Position numbers and translations under genes: made by a program. 44,304 nt of DNA. Origin: an uncultured Lachnospiraceae bacterium (GTDB taxonomy: Bacteria; Bacillota; Clostridia; Lachnospirales; Lachnospiraceae). The stretch lies in the NCBI GenBank assembly GCA_946554445.1, contig CAMNSD010000034.1, positions 1 to 44,304 of the forward strand, read 5' to 3'. Below, in pieces: positions 25,562-34,115 of the stretch (the stretch's first letter is position 1; each line of letters starts with the position of its first letter). The notes under the pieces were generated by a model that searched no databases, was not told the origin of the DNA, and saw only the letters and a list, made by a program, of their open reading frames with translations.

Positions 25562-26317
25562 ATGTTTGATAAAAATAAAGATGAAGTTATTGCGATTATA
25601 CCGGCGCGTTCCGGATCAAAAGGAATAAAAGATAAAAACATTGCAGATGTTTGTGGCTTTCCATTGCTTGCATATTCCATTATGGCGGCACGTATGTGTA
25701 GTGATGTCAGTAGGGTTATTGTCTCAACAGACTCTCAAAGATACGCAGATATCGCAAAACAGTATGGCGCAGAAATTCCGTTCCTGCGGCCAGCAGAGAT
25801 TTCAGGTTCTAAGGCACAGGATATTGAATATCTCCGTCATGCCCTGCAATGCTTAGGGGAGAGTGAGGGGAAAGTTCCTGAATATTTGATGTTGTTAAGA
25901 CCAACAACTCCTATCAGGGATATTGAACTGTTGCAGCAGGCAATTGATATCATTAGGAAAAACGAAATGGCAAGTGCAGTAGTATCAGTCCACTATGCAA
26001 GCGAGTGTCCATACAAATGGATGAAGGTGGGGGAAGAAGGATATCTGGAAAGTCCTTTTTGCGAAATGAAGCCGGACGATGTGAACCTGCCAAGACAGTC
26101 GTTTCCAAAACTATTCATTCCGGATGGATACGTTGATGTATTGAAATCGGAAACGATTTTGGAAAAGCAATGTGTTTATGGGGAGAGGGCGTTTCCATTC
26201 TTGGTGGAGCAGGATGTGATTGATATTGATGATATGGAAGATTTGAATAAGGTGATCCATATAAATTCATGCGGAACGAAGATATACCAAGAACTTTGTA
26301 GGAAGGCAGATCTTTAG
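25562..26317 (+). CDS. CMP-nonulosonate cytidylyltransferase (NeuA-like)
   Basis: The protein has 251 aa. The N-terminal motif IIPARSGSKGIKDKNI (12-27) is the CTP-binding signature of the NeuA/KdsB/SpsF family. STDS, RPTTPIRD and the late DIDDMEDL metal-binding Asp block follow in family order. It transfers CMP to the anomeric carbon of a 3-deoxy-2-keto acid sugar in the cytoplasm, giving the donor for a transferase. It closes the run phosphatase, synthase, radical SAM, methyltransferase, aminotransferase, cytidylyltransferase. The start codon follows the previous stop by 14 nt with GGTGGCAGG upstream. Confidence 0.9.
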   Translation: MFDKNKDEVIAIIPARSGSKGIKDKNIADVCGFPLLAYSIMAARMCSDVSRVIVSTDSQRYADIAKQYGAEIPFLRPAEISGSKAQDIEYLRHALQCLGESEGKVPEYLMLLRPTTPIRDIELLQQAIDIIRKNEMASAVVSVHYASECPYKWMKVGEEGYLESPFCEMKPDDVNLPRQSFPKLFIPDGYVDVLKSETILEKQCVYGERAFPFLVEQDVIDIDDMEDLNKVIHINSCGTKIYQELCRKADL

Positions 26318-26334
26318 GGAGGATGGAAGCGCAT

Positions 26335-27609
26335 ATGGTAAATATGGGGATGGTTTCAGTTATTATTCCGGCATATAATCAGGAAAAATATATTGATGAA
26401 TGTATCTCAAGTGTGACGCAGCAGACATATGAGAACTGGGAAATTATTGTCATTGATGATGGATCGACAGATAATACGTATCATAAGGTGTCTTCATGGG
26501 CAAAGGCGGATGGAAGGATCAAGGTATTTAAACAAGAAAATCAGGGTTCTGGATTAGCAAGAAACAATGGAATGAAAGAGGCCAGGGGAGAATATATTTC
26601 TTTTTTGGATTCAGATGATTTTTGGCGGGATAAAGATGTATTGGAAAAGATTATGCAAGCTGTTGCGGGAGTGTCATGTGATGTAATTGGCACGTTTTAT
26701 AGTAATTGTATGGAAGGGAAATTTGTTGCGTTACCGCGTCACCGAAAGTACTTTTCATCTGGAGAGGAAACTGGAAAGTGGATTTCCTTTGCAGAGGAGC
26801 AGGATTGCTTTGGATTTTGCAGTTATTTATATCGAAGAGAGTTTCTTGTAGAAAATGAGTTTGTATTTCCGGATTACTTGGTAGAACAGGATCCGCCATT
26901 TTTGGCTAAAGTTTTGGAATGTGTTCAAGAATATTATGTTGTGCCAGTAGAATTTGCGACAATAAGGCATAGGCCAAGAAAGCGATTTACATCACAAAGG
27001 AGAATCAATGATTGCATAAGGGGGGTGATAGATGTTATTGATGTTGCCCAAAGAGGAAATCTGGATAAACTTTTATATGAAATGACAGACTATGTGGACG
27101 GTAACAGTGGCGTATTTGTAAAAAGCATTTTGGATGGAAATACGGAGTTATTGCAATTAATGTTAAAGTTGCAAGAAAAGGTAATTGATAAAAAGATAGA
27201 GAATAAAACCATTCAATTTATGAGGCATTCTATGAAAACGGAAATAGAAAGAAGAATGGATGCATTTTTAACAACGGTAGAAGGAGCCGCAAGACTGATT
27301 ATATATGGAGCCGGAAATCATGGAAAATTGTTTTTAGAAAATATGTTGCGATTGGACATACAACAGGAGATTGTATTTGCAGAGACCAAAGAACCTAGAA
27401 ACAGAATTGTTTGTGGCAAAAGGTGTTATAAGCTGGAAGAATTGATAAGCTATAAAGAGGAAGCGATCGTTATTGTTGCTGTAAAAAATCGGAAGATTCA
27501 AAATGAAATGATGCTGTATTTGCAGTCCTTGGGATTTCAAAATTATATTTTGGATGATTACAATTTAGAAATTGCCTTGGAAAGTGGAATTATTGAGAAA
27601 AAAGGATGA
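26335..27609 (+). CDS. Family 2 glycosyltransferase with C-terminal Rossmann-like domain
   Basis: The N-terminus (VSVIIPAYNQ, DDGSTDNTY, FLDSDDFW) is a GT2 GT-A domain of about 240 residues. After a helical linker the C-terminal ~105 residues form the locus-typical Rossmann-like domain (RLIIYGAGNHGKLFLENM). ATG 26335 is preferred: the ATG at 26323 touches the GGAGG site (26318-26322) with no spacing, while 26335 has 12 nt. It follows the CMP-sugar synthetase by 17 nt. The donor is unknown; CMP-sugar use would be unusual for this fold. Same domain order as at 36241, 39101 and 41844. Confidence 0.87.
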   Translation: MVNMGMVSVIIPAYNQEKYIDECISSVTQQTYENWEIIVIDDGSTDNTYHKVSSWAKADGRIKVFKQENQGSGLARNNGMKEARGEYISFLDSDDFWRDKDVLEKIMQAVAGVSCDVIGTFYSNCMEGKFVALPRHRKYFSSGEETGKWISFAEEQDCFGFCSYLYRREFLVENEFVFPDYLVEQDPPFLAKVLECVQEYYVVPVEFATIRHRPRKRFTSQRRINDCIRGVIDVIDVAQRGNLDKLLYEMTDYVDGNSGVFVKSILDGNTELLQLMLKLQEKVIDKKIENKTIQFMRHSMKTEIERRMDAFLTTVEGAARLIIYGAGNHGKLFLENMLRLDIQQEIVFAETKEPRNRIVCGKRCYKLEELISYKEEAIVIVAVKNRKIQNEMMLYLQSLGFQNYILDDYNLEIALESGIIEKKG

Positions 27610-27648
27610 AATATATAGATATCAGGACTAGAGTGCGGAGGTGACAAA

Positions 27649-28770
27649 GTGAATGTAGCAATATGGGGCGCGGGAAAATTTGGACAGTATGTATTTTCGC
27701 AGCTGGAAACAAATCATAATGTACATATTTCTTATTTCATTGATAGTGGCGTGTGCGAAGGCGCAGAAAATGTGTGTATGGGGATTCCTGTTGTTAGTCC
27801 TATTACATATGCAGAAAAATATGCCATTGATACAAATCTTGTTTTAGTAGCATTTGTTGGCAGTATTGCGATATTGGATCAGTTGAAAAGCTTAGGAATT
27901 GAGCGGTTTGGTTTTGTTTCTAGGCGTGTATATTCATATAAGCTTCCTTTATGTGAGACCTTAGAGGAGGATCCTAATATCATATACAATGATGACGACG
28001 TATTTCAAAGAGCCTATCTAGATACCTTGGAAACGAATGTGGTTGATTGCTGTAATTTGAACTGTAAAGGCTGCAGCCATTTTTCGAATTTGTTTTCCAA
28101 AGGGAGCAGGATTCCTCTGGAAACATTTGAAAAGGATATTGAATGGTTGTCTACAAAAGTTTCTATTTTACAATTTAATTTATTGGGCGGGGAAGCCTTG
28201 TTGAGTGATCAATTGACGGATTATATAGCTTGTTTGAAAAAGTATATGCCAAAAACGAACATTGAACTTGTTTCGAATGGGCTGCTGATTCCCCATCAAA
28301 AAAAGGAAGTATGGGAGTGTATTCGGGATAATGATGTTACGGTCAGCATAACGGAGTATCCGCCCACTACTGCAGTTTTGCAGAGAATCAAAGATACTTT
28401 ACAAGATTATGGAATACCGTACAGTATTAGACCGCTGGTTAAAAGTTTTGGAAAAAATATAGATCTTTCGGGCAAAAATATACCCGCAATTTCGATGGCG
28501 AATTGCAGAGAGTCCAGATGTCAATTTTTGCGTGCAGGAAAGTTATACAAATGTCCGTTTGCCGCGTTAGGAAATTATTTCTTTGAATATTATGAGATCC
28601 CTATATGTCTCGATGAAGGTATTGATATATATGATCCGGCACTGGACTGGAAGGCAGAAATGAGGAAACTTTGTCAGGAGCCCATTGCGGCTTGTAAGTA
28701 TTGCGGTAAAGAGGAGAGTTTTCCGTGGGCAAGATCTGATAATCCGTTAAAGGAAGAATGGTTGGTATAA
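27649..28770 (+). CDS. Radical SAM protein with N-terminal Rossmann-like domain (second copy)
   Basis: The protein has 373 aa from GTG 27649, with GGAGGTG upstream. Residues 1-95 begin VAIWGAGKFGQYVF and contain IDSG, the Rossmann-like domain. The radical SAM cluster motif is C135-x3-C139-x2-C142, followed by LLGGEALL. C-terminal Cys residues (NCRESRC, KCPF and C-K-Y-C-G) suggest a SPASM-like auxiliary cluster. It shares overall design with 17883-19049, so the two may act on related sugars. It directly precedes the GT11 fucosyltransferase-like gene. The reaction is unknown. Confidence 0.85.
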   Translation: MNVAIWGAGKFGQYVFSQLETNHNVHISYFIDSGVCEGAENVCMGIPVVSPITYAEKYAIDTNLVLVAFVGSIAILDQLKSLGIERFGFVSRRVYSYKLPLCETLEEDPNIIYNDDDVFQRAYLDTLETNVVDCCNLNCKGCSHFSNLFSKGSRIPLETFEKDIEWLSTKVSILQFNLLGGEALLSDQLTDYIACLKKYMPKTNIELVSNGLLIPHQKKEVWECIRDNDVTVSITEYPPTTAVLQRIKDTLQDYGIPYSIRPLVKSFGKNIDLSGKNIPAISMANCRESRCQFLRAGKLYKCPFAALGNYFFEYYEIPICLDEGIDIYDPALDWKAEMRKLCQEPIAACKYCGKEESFPWARSDNPLKEEWLV

Positions 28771-28819
28771 TCTGTATGGAATTTGGTATCATACGGATGG
28801 CTTTAGGAGAAATAAAATA

Positions 28820-29689
28820 ATGATAGTTGTCAAAATTTCCGATGGACTGGGTAATCAGATGTTTCAATATGCTTACGCAAGAGCCTTAAAAAAGAAGGTA
28901 AAGCAAAGCGTTTATTTAGACATCAGTGATATTAACAGAATCCCATACAGAGAATCAGAAGCAGGAAAACTAACAAGATTATGTGATATGAGAGAATATC
29001 GACTGAATCAATTTCAAATCACGTTACCGGTGATAGATAAGAGCAAGATTTCTGAAATATTTAAAAGGGAATACGGAGGTAATAAATTTATAGGATATTG
29101 TAGAGAATTGCGTTTGACGCCGGCAGTTTATTTGGATGAATCAGCATATGGAGAAAGTTGTTTCCGCTTTTCCAAATGGCAGAATTATTATGTGGAGGGA
29201 TTCTTTTTTGACAAAAAACATTACGAACATAATTCGGGAATATTGAGTCAAGAGTTTCAATTAAAGAGAAGGATAAAGATACCTGAGAAAATACAGGATA
29301 TTTTGGCTAGCAGGAATACAGTGTCGCTGCATATTAGAAAGGGAGATTTTCTAAAGCTGGGACATGACATAAGCGGAAGCGATTATTATATCAGGGCAAT
29401 GGAATACGTACAAGATAAGATTGAGAATCCTTTTCTTCTGGTTTTTTCAGATGATATAGCATGGGTTAAAGATAATATGAAATTTATGTTGGATTACCTT
29501 GTGATAAGCGGACAAGGATATTCTGATTGCGAAGAATTGACTCTTATGAGTATGTGTAAAAACAATATCATAGCAAACAGTACATTTAGTTATTGGGGCG
29601 CATGGCTGAATCCTAACGAAGAAAAGATAGTGATTGCGCCGCGGGGATGGAGACAGAAGATCATTCCGAATACATGGGTGTTGTTGTGA
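28820..29689 (+). CDS. GT11-type alpha-1,2-fucosyltransferase-like protein
   Basis: The protein has 289 aa. The start VVKISDGLGNQMFQYAYA (3-20) is the hallmark of GT11, and the GDP-fucose-binding H-x-R-x-G-D motif is present as H171-I-R-K-G-D176. S-T-F-S-Y-W-G-A-W-L near residue 255 is the family's third block. The expected reaction is transfer of fucose (or another GDP-deoxysugar) to a hydroxyl, usually position 2 of galactose. AGGAGAAA precedes the ATG. No GDP-fucose biosynthesis genes are in the window, so the donor would come from elsewhere. The following small gene is paralogous to one following the other fucosyltransferase-like gene. Confidence 0.9.
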   Translation: MIVVKISDGLGNQMFQYAYARALKKKVKQSVYLDISDINRIPYRESEAGKLTRLCDMREYRLNQFQITLPVIDKSKISEIFKREYGGNKFIGYCRELRLTPAVYLDESAYGESCFRFSKWQNYYVEGFFFDKKHYEHNSGILSQEFQLKRRIKIPEKIQDILASRNTVSLHIRKGDFLKLGHDISGSDYYIRAMEYVQDKIENPFLLVFSDDIAWVKDNMKFMLDYLVISGQGYSDCEELTLMSMCKNNIIANSTFSYWGAWLNPNEEKIVIAPRGWRQKIIPNTWVLL

Positions 29690-29701
29690 GCGAGGGATAA
29701 C

Positions 29702-30181
29702 ATGAAAAATATATTATACAGCATATTTATAGCAGTAATAGGGTTTATTGGCGGAGTGATCTTTATGATATATCGGTGTGGATATATTTTAGAAAACCAG
29801 CGTAAAAGAGCAAATAAATTTTATACATATTTTGGGTTTTTAGACAATTGGTTAACTTGTAAAGAGCAAAACTACAGTTTTGGAGATTATATCAGTAAAA
29901 ATAATATTCAAACGGTAGCGATTTACGGGATGGGAAAGATAGGAAAACACTTAAAATATGAACTGGAAAAAGCTGGTATAGAAATAGCTTATGTGATAGA
30001 TGAAGGAGAAAATATCATTTATAGCAAAGAAACTCGCTATAATTTACGGGATGTTTTGCCGCTGGTGGATTTGGTTATTGTTACGCCTATGGAAGAGTTT
30101 GAGGAAATCAAGAATAAAATCCTGGATAATAATAAAATGTTACATGTGATTTCAGTGGATGAGATAATAAGCGGAAAATAA
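29702..30181 (+). CDS. Small membrane-anchored Rossmann-like protein
   Basis: The protein has 159 aa. Residues 4-26 form one hydrophobic helix (ILYSIFIAVIGFIGGVIF), followed by a basic segment and the shared block FLDNWL. From about residue 72 a stand-alone Rossmann-like domain begins (VAIYGMGKIGKHL, then YVIDEG). It lacks an attached enzyme domain, so it may recruit or regulate partners at the membrane. It is clearly paralogous to 32300-32770, sharing DNWL, spacing and motif. The start lies 12 nt after the GT11 stop, so it is co-translated. No catalytic residues are recognised. Confidence 0.8.
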   Translation: MKNILYSIFIAVIGFIGGVIFMIYRCGYILENQRKRANKFYTYFGFLDNWLTCKEQNYSFGDYISKNNIQTVAIYGMGKIGKHLKYELEKAGIEIAYVIDEGENIIYSKETRYNLRDVLPLVDLVIVTPMEEFEEIKNKILDNNKMLHVISVDEIISGK

Positions 30182-30206
30182 GGATAGGTAGAAAGGTAGT
30201 TGCCAG

Positions 30207-31259
30207 ATGAAAAAAATCTTGATATGGGGAACTGGAAAAATTGCGAAAAGATTTATTGAAAATGGATATCATGGGGAAATCATAGGATTTATAGAAACCA
30301 ATAAATCAGTGGAGACATATATGGATAAGCCGGTATATGATAGTCGGCAGATTCCATCCCAATATGATTATATTGTTGTGGCGAACTTGTATACAAAAGA
30401 GATATATGATCTGGTAAAGGAACTGAATCTTGACTGTTCTAAGGTTATTTTTCTGCATGGAGTGAAACAGCAGGTTGGCTGCATGGATAATGCTGTGATC
30501 AAAGAAATCTTGTCTGAAAAAAACTATACGAATTATTGTGGCGAATTTGGTCTCATAGAAGGTTCCTTTATAGAAGACGATATCAAGTTATATGCCCAGA
30601 TGAATAAAAGACCTAATTTTGGCATAAAGGAAGAGTATCTGTGGCCGGTTATAGGGGATAAATATGTACCGGCCGGGACCGTAAACAATTATTTTTGGCA
30701 GGATCTATGGGCGGCAAGACTTGTGGCGAAGTCAGGGGTAAAACACCATTTTGATATTGGTTCAAGACTGGATGGCTTTATAGCGCATTTGCTTGCTTCT
30801 GGGGTAGATGTCACGATGATCGATGTGCGGCAATTCCCAGAGGAGGTAGAATGTCTGCATACCATAGTTGATGATGCCACGAGTTTAAGCCAGATAGCGG
30901 ATAATAGTATTGAAAGCTTTTCGGCGCTTTGCTCACTGGAACATTTTGGACTGGGGCGGTATGGAGATCCGATAGATCCAGAGGCATGTTTTAAGTGCTT
31001 TGATAATATTCAGAGAAAGCTAAAATCGGGAGGAAAACTCTATATATCACTACCGATAGGAAAAGAAAGATTAGAGTTTAATGCTCATAGAGTATTTTAT
31101 CCAAGCACGGTAATAGAGTGTTTTGCTTCGTTGACATTAGAAGAGTTTTCTTGTACATCACATGGGAAAATCGAATATGACGTAGATATACATAAATATG
31201 ATGAGGATCTGCATAATGGCAACTACCGATATGGGCTCTTTTATTTCAGAAAGCCTTAG
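30207..31259 (+). CDS. Rossmann-like domain fused to DUF268-type methyltransferase-like domain
   Basis: The protein has 350 aa with GAAAGG upstream. Residues 1-90 start KKILIWGTGKIAKRF and show the locus-typical Rossmann-like domain. Residues ~165-350 contain HHFDIGSRLDGFIAHLL and VTMIDVRQFP, a SAM-methyltransferase-like fold, followed by LEHFGLGRYGDPIDP, a block I associate with the DUF268 family of unknown function. Methylation of a glycan is possible but unproven. The gene lies between the two small membrane Rossmann-like proteins. A 74-nt gap with a weak possible promoter follows it. Confidence 0.75.
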   Translation: MKKILIWGTGKIAKRFIENGYHGEIIGFIETNKSVETYMDKPVYDSRQIPSQYDYIVVANLYTKEIYDLVKELNLDCSKVIFLHGVKQQVGCMDNAVIKEILSEKNYTNYCGEFGLIEGSFIEDDIKLYAQMNKRPNFGIKEEYLWPVIGDKYVPAGTVNNYFWQDLWAARLVAKSGVKHHFDIGSRLDGFIAHLLASGVDVTMIDVRQFPEEVECLHTIVDDATSLSQIADNSIESFSALCSLEHFGLGRYGDPIDPEACFKCFDNIQRKLKSGGKLYISLPIGKERLEFNAHRVFYPSTVIECFASLTLEEFSCTSHGKIEYDVDIHKYDEDLHNGNYRYGLFYFRKP

Positions 31260-31287
31260 GTTTGCATTTTGGAAATGAATAATTAAC

Positions 31288-31316
31288 TTGCAAATAGATA
31301 GATAATCTTATTTATA
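31288..31316 (+). promoter_or_regulatory. Weak candidate promoter before the second fucosyltransferase-like gene
   Basis: TTGCAA (31288-31293) and TTTATA (31311-31316) are 17 bp apart in a short A+T-rich gap. The -10 match is poor and such matches are frequent in this composition, so this may be chance. Confidence 0.25.
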
Positions 31317-31333
31317 GAATTGGATGATGAGTC

Positions 31334-32290
31334 ATGAATACATTTTATAGAATGATCGAGAAAGTTTATTTGGATTACAAAATAAGAAAATCGAGTGATA
31401 AAGAAATATATTATATTAGAATAGACAATAAAGTGGCTGGGTTTTTTGCAATTTTGCGTGAAGCCTTGGACTACTGTTGTTATGCAGATGAACAGGGTTT
31501 TCTGCCATATATTGTATATAGCAAACAAACCTTATATGCTGAAAAAGGTTTGTTTTTGGGAACGAACAATCCATTTGAATATTATTTTGAACAACCGTTG
31601 TCGCTTAAAGCAGAGATTTTGTTTGGCGGATTAAATGTGATAAAAAGCCGGAATGAGCATTTAAGTAATATTGAATTAAAATATAACTTAAAACAGTTCT
31701 CTTACATTGTTGAGGAAAGTTATATTGAGAAAATGGCTGATATTTATAAAAAGTACATGCACTTGAATATAACAACGAGTAAAAAAATTGAAAAAAGTGT
31801 TGAAAATATCTTACATGGAAAATATACGTTAGGAGTTCATATTCGCGGAACGGATTATAATAAGGGATTCAATAATCATCCGGTTCCGGTAACCGTTGAT
31901 GAATACATTGCGGCTATTAATCAGGAGATTACAGAAAAACGATATGAACAGGTTTTTGTGGCAACGGACGATGCTAGATGTCTGAAAGAATTAAAACAAA
32001 AAATAAATGTTCCAGTAGTTTATTATAAGAACACAATGAGAGCTAATGGAAATAAATCGGTGGCATACGAAAGAAATGAACGGGATTACAACAATTATTT
32101 GTTGGGATGGGAAGTGCTGAAAGATGCATATACTCTTTTGGCATGTGATGGATTTATCGGTTGTTTGTCACAGGTTGATATATTCGTACAGATAGTTAAA
32201 AAAAGCAAAGGGCAGGAGTTTGCTTCTTTGAAGATAATTGATAAAGGTATTTTAGTTAATAATAAACCATGTTGGGAACCAACCAGATAG
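31334..32290 (+). CDS. Fucosyltransferase-like protein (NodZ/O-FucT superfamily)
   Basis: The protein has 318 aa. LGVHIRGTDY (166-175) is the donor-binding H-x-R-G-x-D type motif of the alpha-1,6/O-fucosyltransferase superfamily. The N-terminus has FFAILREALDYCCYADEQG, typical of the acceptor-side domain, and VFVATDDARCL plus the later GCLSQVDIF block fit the C-terminal GT-B half. Overall similarity to GT11 at 28820 is low, so it is a different branch. The expected donor is GDP-fucose or a similar GDP-sugar. No strong ribosome site is seen. A small paralogous Rossmann-like gene follows, as with the other fucosyltransferase-like gene. Confidence 0.75.
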   Translation: MNTFYRMIEKVYLDYKIRKSSDKEIYYIRIDNKVAGFFAILREALDYCCYADEQGFLPYIVYSKQTLYAEKGLFLGTNNPFEYYFEQPLSLKAEILFGGLNVIKSRNEHLSNIELKYNLKQFSYIVEESYIEKMADIYKKYMHLNITTSKKIEKSVENILHGKYTLGVHIRGTDYNKGFNNHPVPVTVDEYIAAINQEITEKRYEQVFVATDDARCLKELKQKINVPVVYYKNTMRANGNKSVAYERNERDYNNYLLGWEVLKDAYTLLACDGFIGCLSQVDIFVQIVKKSKGQEFASLKIIDKGILVNNKPCWEPTR

Positions 32291-32299
32291 GAGGCCGAA

Positions 32300-32770
32300 A
32301 TGATTGGCAGCAAGAAAAAATGTATTTTATCTTTTTTAGCAGGAAATTTAAGTTTGTATTTTTTTTATAAATTAAAAAATACCAAAGAAGTTGGGGACGA
32401 TAAGGATAAAAGGTATTGCCGGCTATTTGATAACTGGTTGGTTCTAAATGAGAGAGGAGATTCCTTTGAGCAGTTTTTTAAGGAAAGAAATATAAAAGAA
32501 ATTGCTGTATATGGATATGGAAACATTGGAAGGCATTTAGTGGCACAGCTTTCGGGTTCGGATATTCGCATAAAATATGTGATCGATAAAAGAAAGGACA
32601 GGATTGTAACTGACGGTATTCCATGCTGTCAGTTGTCTGAAAATATGCCGCGTGTTGATGCGATTGTTATTACGCCAATATGCGAGTATTCGGAAATAAG
32701 TAATAGATTAAAAAAAGTAATTTCTGCTGAATTAATATCAATGGAAGATATTATATATGAACTGTTGTAA
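32300..32770 (+). CDS. Small Rossmann-like protein, paralogue of 29702-30181
   Basis: The protein has 156 aa with AGGAGG 5 nt before the ATG. A basic start (K-K-K) and one moderately hydrophobic stretch (CILSFLAGNLSLYFFY) suggest membrane association. Then come DNWL, a linker, and a Rossmann-like domain (IAVYGYGNIGRHL, YVIDK). The match to 29702-30181 extends over the whole length after the membrane part. It follows the fucosyltransferase-like gene by 9 nt, reproducing the gene pair at 28820-30181. No enzyme motif is seen; a scaffold or sugar-nucleotide-sensing role is only a guess. Confidence 0.8.
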   Translation: MIGSKKKCILSFLAGNLSLYFFYKLKNTKEVGDDKDKRYCRLFDNWLVLNERGDSFEQFFKERNIKEIAVYGYGNIGRHLVAQLSGSDIRIKYVIDKRKDRIVTDGIPCCQLSENMPRVDAIVITPICEYSEISNRLKKVISAELISMEDIIYELL

Positions 32771-32829
32771 GACGCAGAGCTTTTTTATAAAAATAGTTTA
32801 TGGTGGATGTTATGAAAGGATAGACGCAA

Positions 32830-34056
32830 ATGAGGATATTATGGCTTTGCGGTATTGTTTTACCCCATCTTTGTGATGAGTTTGGATTTAAAAAAACGGT
32901 AATAAATGGGTGGACTAGCAGTATGCTTGAATATATTCATAAGAATTCGGATATAAAAATGGGTATTTGCTGTCCTATTAGAAAACCTGAACGAATGAAG
33001 GACGGTACGTTGGATGAAGAACAGTATTATTCATTTCAGATGATAGAAGGAGAAGAGATAAATTATGATCAAGAAGGACGGTTTGTTCAGATTATAAAGG
33101 ATTTTGCTCCTGATGTCATACATATTTGGGGAACGGAGTACATGCATACTTATAATATGCTTTGTGCGGCTGAGGAGATGGGGATACTAGATCAAACAAT
33201 TGTAAGTATACAGGGCTTAATTTCTTCAGTTGTAAAGCATTATTGTGACGGCATAGAAAGAGATGATCATGAAATATATCAAAAAATTGAGGAGGCGTCA
33301 TTAAGAGATAAGGTCAGAAGTGACTATGAAATCGAGGCAATTAAAAAGTGTGTAAATATATCGGGAAGGACAGAGTGGGACAAAGGCTGTATTGCACAAA
33401 TTAATCCGAATGCGAGATATTGGCATATCGGTGAGATCCTAAGAGAATCTTTTTATGAGCAGATGGGCCATTGGACAGTACAGAAATGCAACAGACACAC
33501 GATTTTTTTAAGCCATGTGTATTGTCCGATCAAAGGACTGCACTATTTTTTAAGGGCGTTTCGATATGTTTTGCATCAATATCCGGATGCTGTTGTCAGA
33601 ATCGCCGGAAATGATATTACGGGATCAGAAAATGCATATGGTCAGTACATTAAAAAAGAGATATATGAATTAGCAATGGAAGACCATGTCTTGTTTTTAG
33701 GCCAACTGTCTGAGGAACAGATGTGTCAGGAGTACTTATCTGCTCATATATTTGTCTGTCCGTCAACGGTTGAAAATTCCTCTAACTCCGTGTGTGAGGC
33801 GATGCTTATAGGAACACCGGTGATCGGTTCTTTTATCGGTGGGATTCCCAGTCTGATCACGCATAAGCAGGATGGTTTTCTGTATCAATGCAATGAACCT
33901 GAGATGCTGGCGTATTATATAGGCAGAATATTTGAAGATGACATGCTGGCGGCTGAGATTTCAAAGAATGCGGTCCTGTCAATGTCAGAGAAAGTTGACA
34001 GGCAGACAAATGGCAAGGCGCTGATGGAACTATATAACAGAATAGCAAGTGAATAG
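32830..34056 (+). CDS. Family 4-type glycosyltransferase (GT-B)
   Basis: The protein has 408 aa with AAAGGA before the ATG. The N-terminal half contains MRILWLCGIVLP and PDVIHIWGTEY; the C-terminal half has IFLSHVYCPIKGLHYFL, RIAGNDI, and VCPSTVENSSNSVCEAMLIGTPVIG, the E-x7-E motif region that binds the nucleotide-sugar in GT4 enzymes. Retaining transfer from a UDP- or GDP-sugar is expected. No Rossmann-like add-on domain is present. It follows the fucosyltransferase pair and precedes the frameshifted composite gene. Confidence 0.9.
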   Translation: MRILWLCGIVLPHLCDEFGFKKTVINGWTSSMLEYIHKNSDIKMGICCPIRKPERMKDGTLDEEQYYSFQMIEGEEINYDQEGRFVQIIKDFAPDVIHIWGTEYMHTYNMLCAAEEMGILDQTIVSIQGLISSVVKHYCDGIERDDHEIYQKIEEASLRDKVRSDYEIEAIKKCVNISGRTEWDKGCIAQINPNARYWHIGEILRESFYEQMGHWTVQKCNRHTIFLSHVYCPIKGLHYFLRAFRYVLHQYPDAVVRIAGNDITGSENAYGQYIKKEIYELAMEDHVLFLGQLSEEQMCQEYLSAHIFVCPSTVENSSNSVCEAMLIGTPVIGSFIGGIPSLITHKQDGFLYQCNEPEMLAYYIGRIFEDDMLAAEISKNAVLSMSEKVDRQTNGKALMELYNRIASE

Positions 34057-34115
34057 TTCAAGATAAAGACTATCCGGTTATTATTGGAATAACATTGTAT
34101 AAGGGGTAGAAAATA

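Noticed and set aside
28765..28800. Inverted repeat between the radical SAM gene and the GT11 gene
   Set aside because: Arms of about 8 bp with a G-U pair, a 13-nt loop and no T-run; too weak to call a terminator.
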